A stretch of 21,052 nt of DNA from Campylobacterota bacterium (lineage in GTDB: Bacteria > Campylobacterota > Campylobacteria > Campylobacterales > Sulfurimonadaceae), in the NCBI GenBank assembly GCA_013153755.1, contig JAADDU010000030.1, positions 1 through 21,052 of the forward strand, read 5' to 3'. Both the position numbers and the translations under genes were made by a program. The number at the start of each line of letters is the position of its first letter. Positions within the stretch are counted from its first letter, which is position 1. The notes below the pieces were generated by a model, which did not search any database, was not told the DNA's origin, and was given only the letters and a program-made list of their open reading frames with translations. Below are positions 1 to 7,645 of this stretch, one piece after another.

Positions 1-86
1 GTTATTCTACCCTCTAAGTCTGTCTGACTTATTATCATGCTACCTTCAAAAACATACTCTTCATCTATTGGTACTACTTTGTTCAT
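1..86 (-). CDS. PAS-domain sensor protein, N-terminal fragment (cut by left edge)
   Basis: Reading leftward from an ATG at 86-84, 28 codons stay open to the window edge. The translation begins MNKVVPIDEEYVFEG and continues SMIISQTDLEGRI. This resembles the start of the PAS sensor proteins (Aer-like redox sensors, or PAS domains joined to methyl-accepting or GGDEF modules) that are common in Campylobacterota, where a 'T-D-x-x-G-x-I' strand opens the PAS fold. A purine-rich AAGG lies about 8 bases upstream of the ATG. Only the first PAS strand is visible, so the output domain and real function cannot be told. The gene reads in the same direction as uvrC, with 65 bases between them. The assignment rests on similarity of a short stretch and is moderate. 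Confidence 0.55.
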   Translation of the reverse strand, partial: MNKVVPIDEEYVFEGSMIISQTDLEGRI

Positions 87-151
87 GGATAAACCTTATA
101 TTTACAAAATATTATTTACATAAATATATCATAATAGAAGCTAATTTATTC

Positions 152-1954
152 TTAGAAGTAAATATTTTTAATTGTTTTTGCATCTTTTGGGTTTAAAACG
201 ACACTTATTTCTTCTAAATCTACTTTTTTAAGAGCTTCAAATGTTCCAAAATGATTTAAAAGCTTTTTAATTTTTGCCTCAGAGATACCTTTTAGTGTTA
301 AAAGTTTACTCTCTTTATCTAATTTTAATTTAGTTTTTTTATGAAAATTTATGGCACATCTATGAGCTTCATCTCTTAAATTTTGAACCCATTGAAGTCT
401 TTTATCTGAATTTTTTAGTTTAAAAAAATTGTTTTTTGTATGTATTATGTCATTTGCTTTACCTTTTGCACGATGAGCTTTTGCATCTATCTTTTCTTTA
501 CTAATTGCTATAACATCTAAAAACACACCATAAGATTCCAGTATTTCAAAAGCCAATTTTAAAAGTGTGGAACCACCATCTAAAACCCATAGGTCTGGAG
601 GTGAATTTTTTGAAAAACTTTCCACTCTCCTAGTTAAAGTTTCTCTCATTTGAGCATATTCATCTTTTGCTTTTAGATGGTAAGTTCTGTAACTTTTTTT
701 ATCAAAAACACCATCATCAAAAACAACCATAGCTCCAACAGTTGCTACACCTGCCAAGTGAGAGTTATCAAATACTTCAACTCTTTTTGGAACTCTATTT
801 AACATAAATAACTCTTTTATAGTTTTTAACAAGGTTAAATCATATGTTTTTATATCTTTTTTCAACAACTCTTTAGCATTTAAGATTGCTAAATTTATAA
901 GCTCTTTTTTCTTGCCTTTTTGAGGAACCAAAATTGAGGCTTTCTTTTCAAAAAGATTACTTAAATATTTTTCAATGCTATCTATATACTTAAACTTAGA
1001 TGCAACTAAAATAGGAGCTATAATAGGAGGCTTTTGTTTTGAATAAAAATCTAATAAAACTCTTTGATAAAGCTCATCCTCATCATACCCCTCATTTAGT
1101 GTTATATAATTATGTGTTGAAGATATTATTTTACCTTTTCTCATAAAAATTCTAACAACAACAGCTCTATGAGAAGAATTTTGTAATACAAAAATATCAT
1201 AATTTTCATTAGTAGCAAAATCTATCTCACTCTTAATCTCCGAACGCAAAATCCTCTCACATCTATCTCTAAGCTCTCCTGCCTCTTCAAAACGAAGTTC
1301 TTGTGCATAAAAATTCATCTTATTTTTAATCTTTTGTATAAGTAGATTTTTATTTTCTATAAGTTTTATAGCTAAATCAACCTCCTTTTTATATACCTCA
1401 TCAGAGACATCTAACTCACAAGGGCCAAAGCATTTGTCTATTTGATGATATAAACAAAGCTTTTTCGATTTTAATGAGCCTTTTTTTTGAACAAGCTTAC
1501 AAATCTCATATATAGAATCTAAAATATCTCTAGCACCAACAGAATATGGCCCAAAATACTTTATGCTTTTTGATGTTAAGATTTTTCTTGTTATATCAAA
1601 GCGTGGGTATTTTTGAGACTTATCTATATATATGTATGGGTATGTTTTATCATCACGAAGTAAAATATTATACTTTGGATTTAACTGTTTTATAAGTGAA
1701 TTCTCAAGTATAAGAGCATCATGTTCTGAATTTACTACTATATAGTTCATAGATGCAGTCTGTTTTATCATCTTCGTAATTCTCAAAGAGAGATTTGGGT
1801 TTGGTTTCAATTCAGGAGTAAAGTTAAAATAACTTTTTACCCTTTTTTGTAAGTTTTTTGCTTTACCTATATAGAGTAAATTTTTATCCTCATCAAAGTA
1901 TTGATATATACCAGCAGAAGGTGGTAGTTGTTTTATGGTATCAATTAGTTTCAT
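152..1954 (-). CDS. uvrC: Excinuclease ABC subunit C (UvrC)
   Basis: UvrC makes the two incisions on either side of a DNA lesion after UvrA and UvrB have marked it (nucleotide excision repair, cytoplasm). At 600 aa it has the usual length. An N-terminal GIY-YIG nuclease domain is visible (GIY at 15-17, YIG at 28-30, R38, probable catalytic E84). Four cysteines, C152, C167, C175 and C179 (spacing 14-7-3), match the iron-sulfur cluster site known in the family. A UVR motif that binds UvrB is at about 214-236. The RNase H-like nuclease domain has D396 (FDNSHLAG), D459 (VLDGG) and H531. A helix-hairpin-helix DNA-binding segment is at about 551-580. The start at 1954 is chosen because [17 protein letters not shown] is the normal UvrC N-terminus. 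The first 14 bases overlap the end of the upstream DUF721 gene, so the two are probably co-transcribed and translationally coupled. All key residues are present. Confidence 0.97.
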   Translation of the reverse strand: MKLIDTIKQLPPSAGIYQYFDEDKNLLYIGKAKNLQKRVKSYFNFTPELKPNPNLSLRITKMIKQTASMNYIVVNSEHDALILENSLIKQLNPKYNILLRDDKTYPYIYIDKSQKYPRFDITRKILTSKSIKYFGPYSVGARDILDSIYEICKLVQKKGSLKSKKLCLYHQIDKCFGPCELDVSDEVYKKEVDLAIKLIENKNLLIQKIKNKMNFYAQELRFEEAGELRDRCERILRSEIKSEIDFATNENYDIFVLQNSSHRAVVVRIFMRKGKIISSTHNYITLNEGYDEDELYQRVLLDFYSKQKPPIIAPILVASKFKYIDSIEKYLSNLFEKKASILVPQKGKKKELINLAILNAKELLKKDIKTYDLTLLKTIKELFMLNRVPKRVEVFDNSHLAGVATVGAMVVFDDGVFDKKSYRTYHLKAKDEYAQMRETLTRRVESFSKNSPPDLWVLDGGSTLLKLAFEILESYGVFLDVIAISKEKIDAKAHRAKGKANDIIHTKNNFFKLKNSDKRLQWVQNLRDEAHRCAINFHKKTKLKLDKESKLLTLKGISEAKIKKLLNHFGTFEALKKVDLEEISVVLNPKDAKTIKNIYF

Positions 1955-2411
1955 TTTTAACTTTTATAATCTCTTGTATAGAATCTACAAGGGATTTTAG
2001 TTTTTCATCTTTTATCTCATTTTGAATCTGACCTGTTGCTCTTTCATGATACTTTAGATTATGTGTTTGAGTAGTATAAATATTAAAATCAACTTTTGGT
2101 TTATGGTCTGTATATACAATAACATCTTTTATAGTTATATCTAAACACTCACAAAACTTATCAGATTCTAAAATCATAGGGGAGTTTAAAATCATTTTAA
2201 TCGTATTTATAATATTATCTTTATCGTATTTATTTAATGTAGCAGAGATTACAAAGTAAAGTTTGTCATTGTTTATATAAGCATATTTGATATTTTTTTG
2301 TATACTTTGAAGTAAAGCAGAAGTTAGTCTTTTGATACATTTATATTGTAAAATTTTTTGATATTGGGGTTTATGTTGAAGAGAATTGATAATCTGAGTA
2401 ACATTTTTCAT
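1941..2411 (-). CDS. DUF721/DciA-like protein
   Basis: This 156-aa soluble protein has no signal peptide or membrane segment. The region at about 25-80 ([20 protein letters not shown], then [17 protein letters not shown]) follows the pattern of DUF721 proteins: a helix, then strands carrying small-molecule-like 'LYFVISATL' hydrophobic alternation, then a helix. DUF721 includes DciA, a bacterial loader or partner of the replicative helicase. The match is by pattern only and the C-terminal half is not recognised, so a helicase role is inference. The gene overlaps the start of uvrC by 14 bases. Its own 5' end overlaps, in antisense, the start of the small lipoprotein gene on the plus strand by 39 bases. 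No Shine-Dalgarno sequence precedes the ATG. Instead a TATAAT lies at 2423-2418, which would place the transcript start at or next to the ATG. Confidence 0.55.
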   Translation of the reverse strand: MKNVTQIINSLQHKPQYQKILQYKCIKRLTSALLQSIQKNIKYAYINNDKLYFVISATLNKYDKDNIINTIKMILNSPMILESDKFCECLDITIKDVIVYTDHKPKVDFNIYTTQTHNLKYHERATGQIQNEIKDEKLKSLVDSIQEIIKVKNETN

Positions 2412-2555
2412 CTGTTTATTATAGCATCGTTTATATTAAGTATGAGTGGGTGTGGATATAAAGCACCACCATATTACAAACAAAAAGCACCAAAAGGTGA
2501 TAAAAATGTTAAATTTATTATAAAAGAACCAACAAATAAAAGTGAGGACAATTAA
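2373..2555 (+). CDS. Small lipoprotein, LptM-like
   Basis: This is a 60-aa protein when started at ATG 2373 ([10 protein letters not shown]). GGGG lies just upstream at 2366-2369. A TTG five codons earlier (2358) is also open, but I prefer the ATG. A hydrophobic signal segment ([16 protein letters not shown]) ends in a lipobox, LSMSGC, so the mature protein should be lipidated on cysteine and membrane-anchored. The sequence directly after the cysteine, CGYKAPPYY, resembles the start of mature LptM/YifL lipoproteins (C-G-x-K-x-P-x-Y). In E. coli LptM assists LptD maturation, and an lptD gene is present in this window at 13132. The rest is a short Lys-rich charged tail. The stop codon is 4 bases before the nadB ATG, so the genes form one operon. 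The 5' end is antisense to the DUF721 gene. The lipoprotein call is strong; the LptM assignment is tentative. Confidence 0.7.
   Translation: MLKRIDNLSNIFHLFIIASFILSMSGCGYKAPPYYKQKAPKGDKNVKFIIKEPTNKSEDN
2418..2423 (-). promoter_or_regulatory. Candidate -10 box for the DUF721-uvrC transcript
   Basis: On the minus strand the sequence is TATAAT followed by AAACAG and the ATG of the DUF721 gene at 2411. With the usual 6-8 base distance from -10 to start point, transcription would begin on or beside the ATG, giving a leaderless mRNA. This fits the absence of a Shine-Dalgarno sequence. The element lies inside the coding region of the opposing lipoprotein gene. A perfect TATAAT occurs often by chance in DNA this AT-rich, so confidence is modest. 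Confidence 0.35.
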
Positions 2556-2559
2556 AAGT

Positions 2560-4005
2560 ATGCAATATGATGTGATAATTATTGGAGCAGGTGTTGCAGG
2601 ACTCTATGCAGCATCGCATCTACCAAAAGAAAAAAAAGTTCTTATCATAAATAAAAGAGAAACATTTAAATGTAACAGTTTCTATGCACAAGGTGGTGTA
2701 GCATTATCAAAAGATGAAGAGGATATACCTCTTCACATAAAGGACACTTTAGAAGCAGGAGCCGGACTTTGTGATGAAGATGCAGTAAAAGTTTTAAGCC
2801 ATAATTCAAGAGAGGTTATTGATGAGTTAATAGACAGTGGTTTTGAATTTGATAAGGATGAAAATGGAGAGCTTCTTTATACAAAAGAAGCAGCACACTC
2901 TACTCATAGAATTTTACACGCTGGAGGAGATGCAACTGGTAGATATATGCACTACTTTTTGTTACAACAAAACACCCATCCAATGTTGGGTAACGCAAGA
3001 GTTGTTGACTTACTTATAAAAGATGGTGTATGTTATGGTGTAACCGTACTAGACCACCGTGAAAGTAAAAACATCTATGCATCTAATGTCATCATAGCAA
3101 GTGGGGGCGTTGGTTCATTGTTTGAGTATCATACAAATGCACCATGTATAAGCGCAGATATGCAAGGGCTTTGTATATTAAAAGGTATAGAGTTACAACA
3201 TATGGAAATGATGCAATTTCACCCAACAGTGTATGTAAATTCAAAATATGCACAAAAACAGCTTTTAACTGAAGCACTAAGAGGGGAAGGTGCTACTATA
3301 GAAGATGAAAACCGTAAAAGATTTTTATTTGATTATGATGAAAGAGGTGAACTAGCTTCAAGAGATATAGTAAGCAAGGCTATATATGACTATACAAAAA
3401 GAACTAACTTAAAAGTTTATCTAAACTTTCAAAATTTTGAACACAACTACTTTACGCATAGATTCCCTAATATATGTAAAAATTTAAAAGATGCCGGTTT
3501 TAATTTACCAGAACAAAGAGTACCAATATCCCCTGCTTTTCATTATGCTATAGGTGGTATAAAAACTAATCTTAAAGGTAAAATTCCTAATATAGATGGT
3601 TTATATGCTGTTGGAGAAGTTGCATCTGTTAGAGTGCATGGAGCAAATAGACTTGCTTCTAACTCTCTTTTAGAAGGTTTGGTTTTTGCTAGAGAAGCTG
3701 TACGAGATATATTGAAAAATACTCAAACTAAAGAAATGGTGTGTTTTGAAGTTAGTGATGAAGTTATGAGTTTTAAAGATGATAAAACTAAAAAAAATCT
3801 ACTTCGCCAAATAATGTGGGAAAATGTCTCTATAGTTAGAACAAAAAGTGGATTAAATGAAGCATTAGAGCAAATTAATGCTCTTTTAAATGAAAATATT
3901 GGTAAACTATTAAAGTTTAGATTGTTAACAGCTAAAGAGATTGTGCTTTCTGCATTAAAACGAGACAAATCTTTAGGTGTTCACACAATACAAGAGGAGA
4001 AATAA
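2560..4005 (+). CDS. nadB: L-aspartate oxidase (NadB)
   Basis: NadB oxidises L-aspartate to iminoaspartate, which NadA condenses to quinolinate, the first committed steps of NAD synthesis. It uses FAD and can pass electrons to oxygen or fumarate. The 481-aa protein shows the dinucleotide-binding motif IIGAGVAG near the N-terminus and the SFYAQGGVAL loop (about 40-49). It also has HSTHRILHAGGDATG (113-127), the MQFHPT strand (218-223), the active-site TEALRGEGA with R241, and the GLYAVGEVA / GANRLASNSLLEG signature (347-373). This HSTHR and GANRLASNSL combination separates it from fumarate and succinate reductase flavoproteins. I start it at ATG 2560, 11 bases after GAGGA (2544-2548). A GTG at 2542 would add six residues and overlap the upstream gene. 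It is slightly shorter than the E. coli enzyme (540 aa). The stop TAA overlaps the nhaD ATG by one base. No nadA or nadC is in view. Confidence 0.96.
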   Translation: MQYDVIIIGAGVAGLYAASHLPKEKKVLIINKRETFKCNSFYAQGGVALSKDEEDIPLHIKDTLEAGAGLCDEDAVKVLSHNSREVIDELIDSGFEFDKDENGELLYTKEAAHSTHRILHAGGDATGRYMHYFLLQQNTHPMLGNARVVDLLIKDGVCYGVTVLDHRESKNIYASNVIIASGGVGSLFEYHTNAPCISADMQGLCILKGIELQHMEMMQFHPTVYVNSKYAQKQLLTEALRGEGATIEDENRKRFLFDYDERGELASRDIVSKAIYDYTKRTNLKVYLNFQNFEHNYFTHRFPNICKNLKDAGFNLPEQRVPISPAFHYAIGGIKTNLKGKIPNIDGLYAVGEVASVRVHGANRLASNSLLEGLVFAREAVRDILKNTQTKEMVCFEVSDEVMSFKDDKTKKNLLRQIMWENVSIVRTKSGLNEALEQINALLNENIGKLLKFRLLTAKEIVLSALKRDKSLGVHTIQEEK

Positions 4006-5312
4006 TGGAACATGAAGCAATAAATCTTGCAACAACTTGGGTAGGATGGTTAAGTTTAGCTGTCTTTGTTATAGCTTACTATTTTATAGCTACAGAAGAA
4101 AAATATGAGGTAAACAAAGCAAAACCAGCACTATTTGCAGGAACATTTATGTTTATGCTTATTGGTATATATTATGCTATAAATGGAATGAATCCAGATC
4201 CATTACATGATGAGCTAAAACATCTTATACTTGAGATAGCTGAGATATTTTTCTTCTTACTTGTTGCTATGACATTCATAGAAACACTTATAGAAAGAAG
4301 AGTTTTTGATTTAATGAAGTTTAAGCTTGTATCTAAAGGATACACATATAAAAAATTATTTTGGTTAACTGGTATTTTAGCTTTTTTCATATCTCCAGTT
4401 GCAGATAATCTAACAACTGCACTTATACTATCAACTGTACTTTTTACTATTGACAAGAAAAATCTTGCATTTTTAGTTCCGGGTGCAATAAATATTGTAG
4501 TTGCGGCAAATGCTGGTGGTGCGTGGTCTCCATTTGGTGATATCACAACACTTATGGCTTGGACTGCTGGAAAAGGTGAGTTTGTTGATTTCCTATTCTT
4601 ATTCCCTGCATCTATACTTGGTTGGGGTGTAACTGCATTTTTACTTTCTAAATCTATTCCAGATGGTCAACCACCTTTTGATGCAGAGTCTGAAGAAAAA
4701 CCAGTAGTTGCAGATGGTGGTATGGGTGTTGTATATCTTGGTATTGCTACTATTATCACTGCTGTTTTAGGTCATCAATTTTTTCATTTTCCAGCAATGT
4801 GGGGAATGATGTTTGGTATGTCTGTTCTTAAGCTTTATGCTATACATTTAGAAAAATCAGGGCAAAACGGATTTAACATTTATGTTAATATGCAAAAAGT
4901 TGAAAATGACACTCTACTTTTCTTCTTTGGTATCCTTTCTGCTGTTGGAGCATTACACTTTTTAGGCTTTTTACATTATATTCATGATTTATATGGAATA
5001 CTTGGTTCAACTGCTGCAAACATTGGTGTTGGTTTCTTATCTGCTATAGTTGATAATGTACCTGTTATGAGTGCTATCCTTAAATCATCTCCAGATATGG
5101 ATATAGCTCAATGGATGCTTGTTACTATGACTGCTGGTGTTGGTGGGAGTCTTATCTCTTTTGGTTCTGCTGCTGGTGTTGGTGTTATGGGAAGATTACA
5201 TGGTATATATACTTTTGGAAGTCACATGAAACACTCTTGGACAATCTTAGTAGGTTATATCGTTTCTATTTGTATCTGGTATGTTCAATTTGAGATAATG
5301 GGGCTTTACTAA
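4005..5312 (+). CDS. nhaD: Na+/H+ antiporter NhaD
   Basis: This 435-aa polytopic inner-membrane protein has about 11-12 hydrophobic segments. NhaD exchanges internal sodium (or lithium) for external protons and supports pH and salt tolerance, common in marine bacteria. Ion-transporter family features are visible: FISPVADNLTTAL (128-140), NAGGAWSPFGDITTLMAW (169-186), AIVDNVPVMSAIL (347-359) and a Gly/Ser-rich stretch, AGVGGSLISFGSAAGVG (377-393). These polar, acidic and Gly-rich breaks inside membrane helices are where ions bind in this superfamily. GAGGAGA lies 5 bases or so before the ATG. The ATG shares a base with the nadB stop, so translation is coupled to nadB and these genes form an operon with the upstream lipoprotein. 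There is no obvious metabolic link between nadB and nhaD. ArsB-type permeases are more distant relatives, but the motifs favour NhaD. Confidence 0.93.
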   Translation: MEHEAINLATTWVGWLSLAVFVIAYYFIATEEKYEVNKAKPALFAGTFMFMLIGIYYAINGMNPDPLHDELKHLILEIAEIFFFLLVAMTFIETLIERRVFDLMKFKLVSKGYTYKKLFWLTGILAFFISPVADNLTTALILSTVLFTIDKKNLAFLVPGAINIVVAANAGGAWSPFGDITTLMAWTAGKGEFVDFLFLFPASILGWGVTAFLLSKSIPDGQPPFDAESEEKPVVADGGMGVVYLGIATIITAVLGHQFFHFPAMWGMMFGMSVLKLYAIHLEKSGQNGFNIYVNMQKVENDTLLFFFGILSAVGALHFLGFLHYIHDLYGILGSTAANIGVGFLSAIVDNVPVMSAILKSSPDMDIAQWMLVTMTAGVGGSLISFGSAAGVGVMGRLHGIYTFGSHMKHSWTILVGYIVSICIWYVQFEIMGLY

Positions 5313-5338
5313 TAAACACTAAATTAATCTAATTTATT

Positions 5339-5364
5339 GTATCCTTTCATTAACGAAAGGGTAC
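5339..5364 (+). terminator. Hairpin between nhaD and guaA
   Basis: Bases 5339-5348 (GTATCCTTTC) pair with 5355-5364 (GAAAGGGTAC) as a 10-bp stem with one G-U pair and a 6-base loop (ATTAAC). No T-run follows directly; the nearest (seven T) is at 5391-5397, next to the guaA ribosome-binding site. It could be a weak terminator ending the lipoprotein-nadB-nhaD transcript or a 3'-end stabiliser. It could also be a structured part of the guaA leader. I see no purine riboswitch fold in the 98-base gap. Confidence 0.4.
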
Positions 5365-5410
5365 AAAACCCTCACTCAAATATCAAAACATTTTTTTAAA
5401 GGTATCTAAT

Positions 5411-6949
5411 ATGACAAATGTAAGTATCATAGTTTTAGATTTCGGTTCTCAATACACTCAACTTATCGCTCGTCGTCTTCGAGAAGACAAAATTTATTGT
5501 GAAATTCTTCCATACCATACATCTGTAGAAGAGATAAAAGCAAAAAATCCTAAAGGTATCATTCTTAGTGGTGGCCCTTCATCTGTTTATAATGAAGATG
5601 CTTATGAAGTAGATCAAGGTGTTTACAAAATGGGTCTTCCTATCCTTGGTATCTGTTATGGTATGCAACGCATTGCAGTTGATTTTGGTGGTAGCGTTAT
5701 CCGTTCTGACCATCACGAATATGGAAAAGCTGAATTAAAAATAGAAACAGATTCTCCACTTTTAGCTGATTGTGATGATAACCGTATCGTATGGATGAGT
5801 CATAGTGACAGAGTTGATGAGCTTCCAGAGGGCTTTACACCTATAGCAACAAGTGCAAATTCTCCTTATGCAGCTATAGCAAATGAGGAAAAAAGAGTTT
5901 ATGCTATGCAGTTTCACCCAGAAGTAAATCACTCTGAAGAGGGTTACTTGATGCTTAGAAACTTCGCAAAAAATATTTGTGGGGTAACTGAAAAATGGAA
6001 GATGGAACACTTTTTAAAAGAGCAAATTAAATCTATAAGAGAAAAAGTCGGTGATGGTAAAGTACTTTGTGGTTTAAGTGGTGGAGTTGATAGTTCTGTT
6101 GTTGCTGCTATGCTTTATGAAGCGATAGGTGATCAACTTATCCCTGTTTTTGTAGATAATGGACTTTTAAGAAAAGGGGAAAGAGAACAAGTTGAAGAGG
6201 TTTTTAAAATCAATCTAAAAACTCCACTTATAACTGTAGATGCAGTAGATAACTTTCTTGGAAAACTAGCTGGTGTAAGTGACCCTGAACAAAAAAGAAA
6301 AATCATAGGTCATACTTTTATAGAAGAGTTTGAAAAAGAGGCTAAAAAACATGATGGTATTAAGTTCTTAGCTCAAGGTACACTTTATCCTGATGTTATT
6401 GAGTCTATCTCTGTAAATGGTCCATCTGAAGTTATTAAGTCACATCACAATGTTGGTGGACTTCCTGATTGGATGGATTTTGAGCTTATAGAACCACTTA
6501 GAGAACTTTTTAAAGATGAAGTTCGTAAAATCGGACTTGAACTTGGACTTCCAGAAGGTATGATAAATCGCCATCCATTCCCTGGACCAGGTTTAGCTAT
6601 ACGAATTATGGGTGATGTAAATCCAGCAGATTTAGATTTACTTCGCGAAGCTGATGTTATACTTTTAGATGAGCTTAAAGCTAGTGGGTATTATGCTAAA
6701 ACTTGGCAAGCGTTTGCAGTTTTATTAAATGTAAAAAGTGTTGGTGTTATGGGAGATAATCGTACTTATGACAATACAGTTTGTGTAAGAGTTGTTGAAG
6801 CTGTTGATGGTATGACTGCTACATTTGCTCACTTACCACACGATTTGCTTGAGAGAATCAGTAGAAGAATTATCAATGAAGTTGATGGAATCAATCGTGT
6901 AGTTTATGACATAAGTTCTAAACCACCAGCAACGATAGAATGGGAATAA
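5411..6949 (+). CDS. guaA: GMP synthase, glutamine-hydrolysing (GuaA)
   Basis: GuaA converts XMP, ATP and glutamine to GMP, the last step of guanine nucleotide synthesis. The 512-aa protein has the standard two-part layout. The N-terminal class I glutamine amidotransferase domain has nucleophile C82 in [14 protein letters not shown] context, with H169 and E171 in [10 protein letters not shown]. The ATP-pyrophosphatase domain has the P-loop [10 protein letters not shown] (222-231) and ends in a dimerisation and XMP-binding region, including [12 protein letters not shown] and the terminal KPPATIEWE. All expected motifs are intact. A clear AAAGG (5398-5402) lies 8 bases before the ATG. The gene uses more C-ending and CGT codons near its start than its neighbours do, consistent with higher expression. 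It is separated from nhaD by a 98-base gap with a hairpin and so may have its own promoter. hemD follows after 10 bases. Confidence 0.98.
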   Translation: MTNVSIIVLDFGSQYTQLIARRLREDKIYCEILPYHTSVEEIKAKNPKGIILSGGPSSVYNEDAYEVDQGVYKMGLPILGICYGMQRIAVDFGGSVIRSDHHEYGKAELKIETDSPLLADCDDNRIVWMSHSDRVDELPEGFTPIATSANSPYAAIANEEKRVYAMQFHPEVNHSEEGYLMLRNFAKNICGVTEKWKMEHFLKEQIKSIREKVGDGKVLCGLSGGVDSSVVAAMLYEAIGDQLIPVFVDNGLLRKGEREQVEEVFKINLKTPLITVDAVDNFLGKLAGVSDPEQKRKIIGHTFIEEFEKEAKKHDGIKFLAQGTLYPDVIESISVNGPSEVIKSHHNVGGLPDWMDFELIEPLRELFKDEVRKIGLELGLPEGMINRHPFPGPGLAIRIMGDVNPADLDLLREADVILLDELKASGYYAKTWQAFAVLLNVKSVGVMGDNRTYDNTVCVRVVEAVDGMTATFAHLPHDLLERISRRIINEVDGINRVVYDISSKPPATIEWE

Positions 6950-6959
6950 TATAACTTAG

Positions 6960-7598
6960 ATGCAGAGAAAAACATATCTATTTTCTATATCTTCTCATAA
7001 AGATGCGATAAGTGTAAATTCTTTAGATATTAAGTTTTTTAAGCCCAATATAGATTTTAAAAAATATGATTATCTTATAATCACTTCAAAGCAAACTAGT
7101 GAAGCACTTAAACAATATCAAACTAATGAATATCTAAGTATACCTGCACTTTGTGTATCTAAGCAAAGTGCATTATCTTATGAAAAACTTGGTGGAAAAA
7201 TTTTAGATATTGGTGGTGGTTATGGAGATAATCTAGTAGCAAAAATCAAAAGCTACTCAAAAGATACAAAGTGGCTATATTTAAGGGCTAAAACCATTGC
7301 ATCTAACTTTGTAGATATATGTAAAGATGATGATTTTTTTATAGATGAAAAAATCGTATATGAAAGTGATTGTTCCCAAGAAATTCAAAATATAACAGTT
7401 GAAAATAATGCAATACTAATTTTCACCTCCCCTTCTAGTGTAAATTGTTTTTTAAAACAACATACTATACATAACTCACATAGAGTTATTATTATTGGCA
7501 AAACAACAGCAAAATCTTTACCAAAAAATATAAAATATACCATCTCAAAAGAAACAACTATTGAGAGTTGTATACAAGAGGCTATAAGTCACTATTAA
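6960..7598 (+). CDS. hemD: Uroporphyrinogen-III synthase (HemD)
   Basis: HemD closes hydroxymethylbilane to uroporphyrinogen III with inversion of ring D, feeding heme, siroheme and cobalamin synthesis. The protein is 212 aa, a little short but normal for Campylobacterota. Family sequence is weakly conserved. What supports the call is the two-domain alternating strand/helix pattern, with YDYLIITSKQTSEALKQY in the first half matching the 'd.liftS.nav..l' signature. In the second half, NAILIFTSPSSVNCFLKQ and HRVIIIGKTTAKSLPK match the 'd.i.ftSps.v..f' and 'iG..TA..l' signatures. The start is 10 bases after the guaA stop with no good Shine-Dalgarno sequence, so it is probably translated from the guaA transcript. 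No other heme gene is in view. Confidence 0.88.
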   Translation: MQRKTYLFSISSHKDAISVNSLDIKFFKPNIDFKKYDYLIITSKQTSEALKQYQTNEYLSIPALCVSKQSALSYEKLGGKILDIGGGYGDNLVAKIKSYSKDTKWLYLRAKTIASNFVDICKDDDFFIDEKIVYESDCSQEIQNITVENNAILIFTSPSSVNCFLKQHTIHNSHRVIIIGKTTAKSLPKNIKYTISKETTIESCIQEAISHY

Positions 7599-7645
7599 CT
7601 CACTTTTATGTAATATACTTAAAGAACTTTAATCTAGGATTTTTA

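Noticed and set aside
2542..2559. GTG start for nadB at 2542
   Set aside because: It would overlap the upstream lipoprotein gene and put the GAGGA ribosome-binding sequence inside the coding region. ATG 2560 gives the normal NadB N-terminus.
4172..4546. 124-codon minus-strand frame inside nhaD
   Set aside because: It is a mirror of the conserved nhaD transmembrane segments, Ser/Asn-rich with no recognisable domain or start signal.
7568..7645. Longer 5' end of the hybrid kinase starting at 7568
   Set aside because: It would overlap hemD and place 26 residues before a clear signal peptide. ATG 7646 has AGGAT at the right distance.
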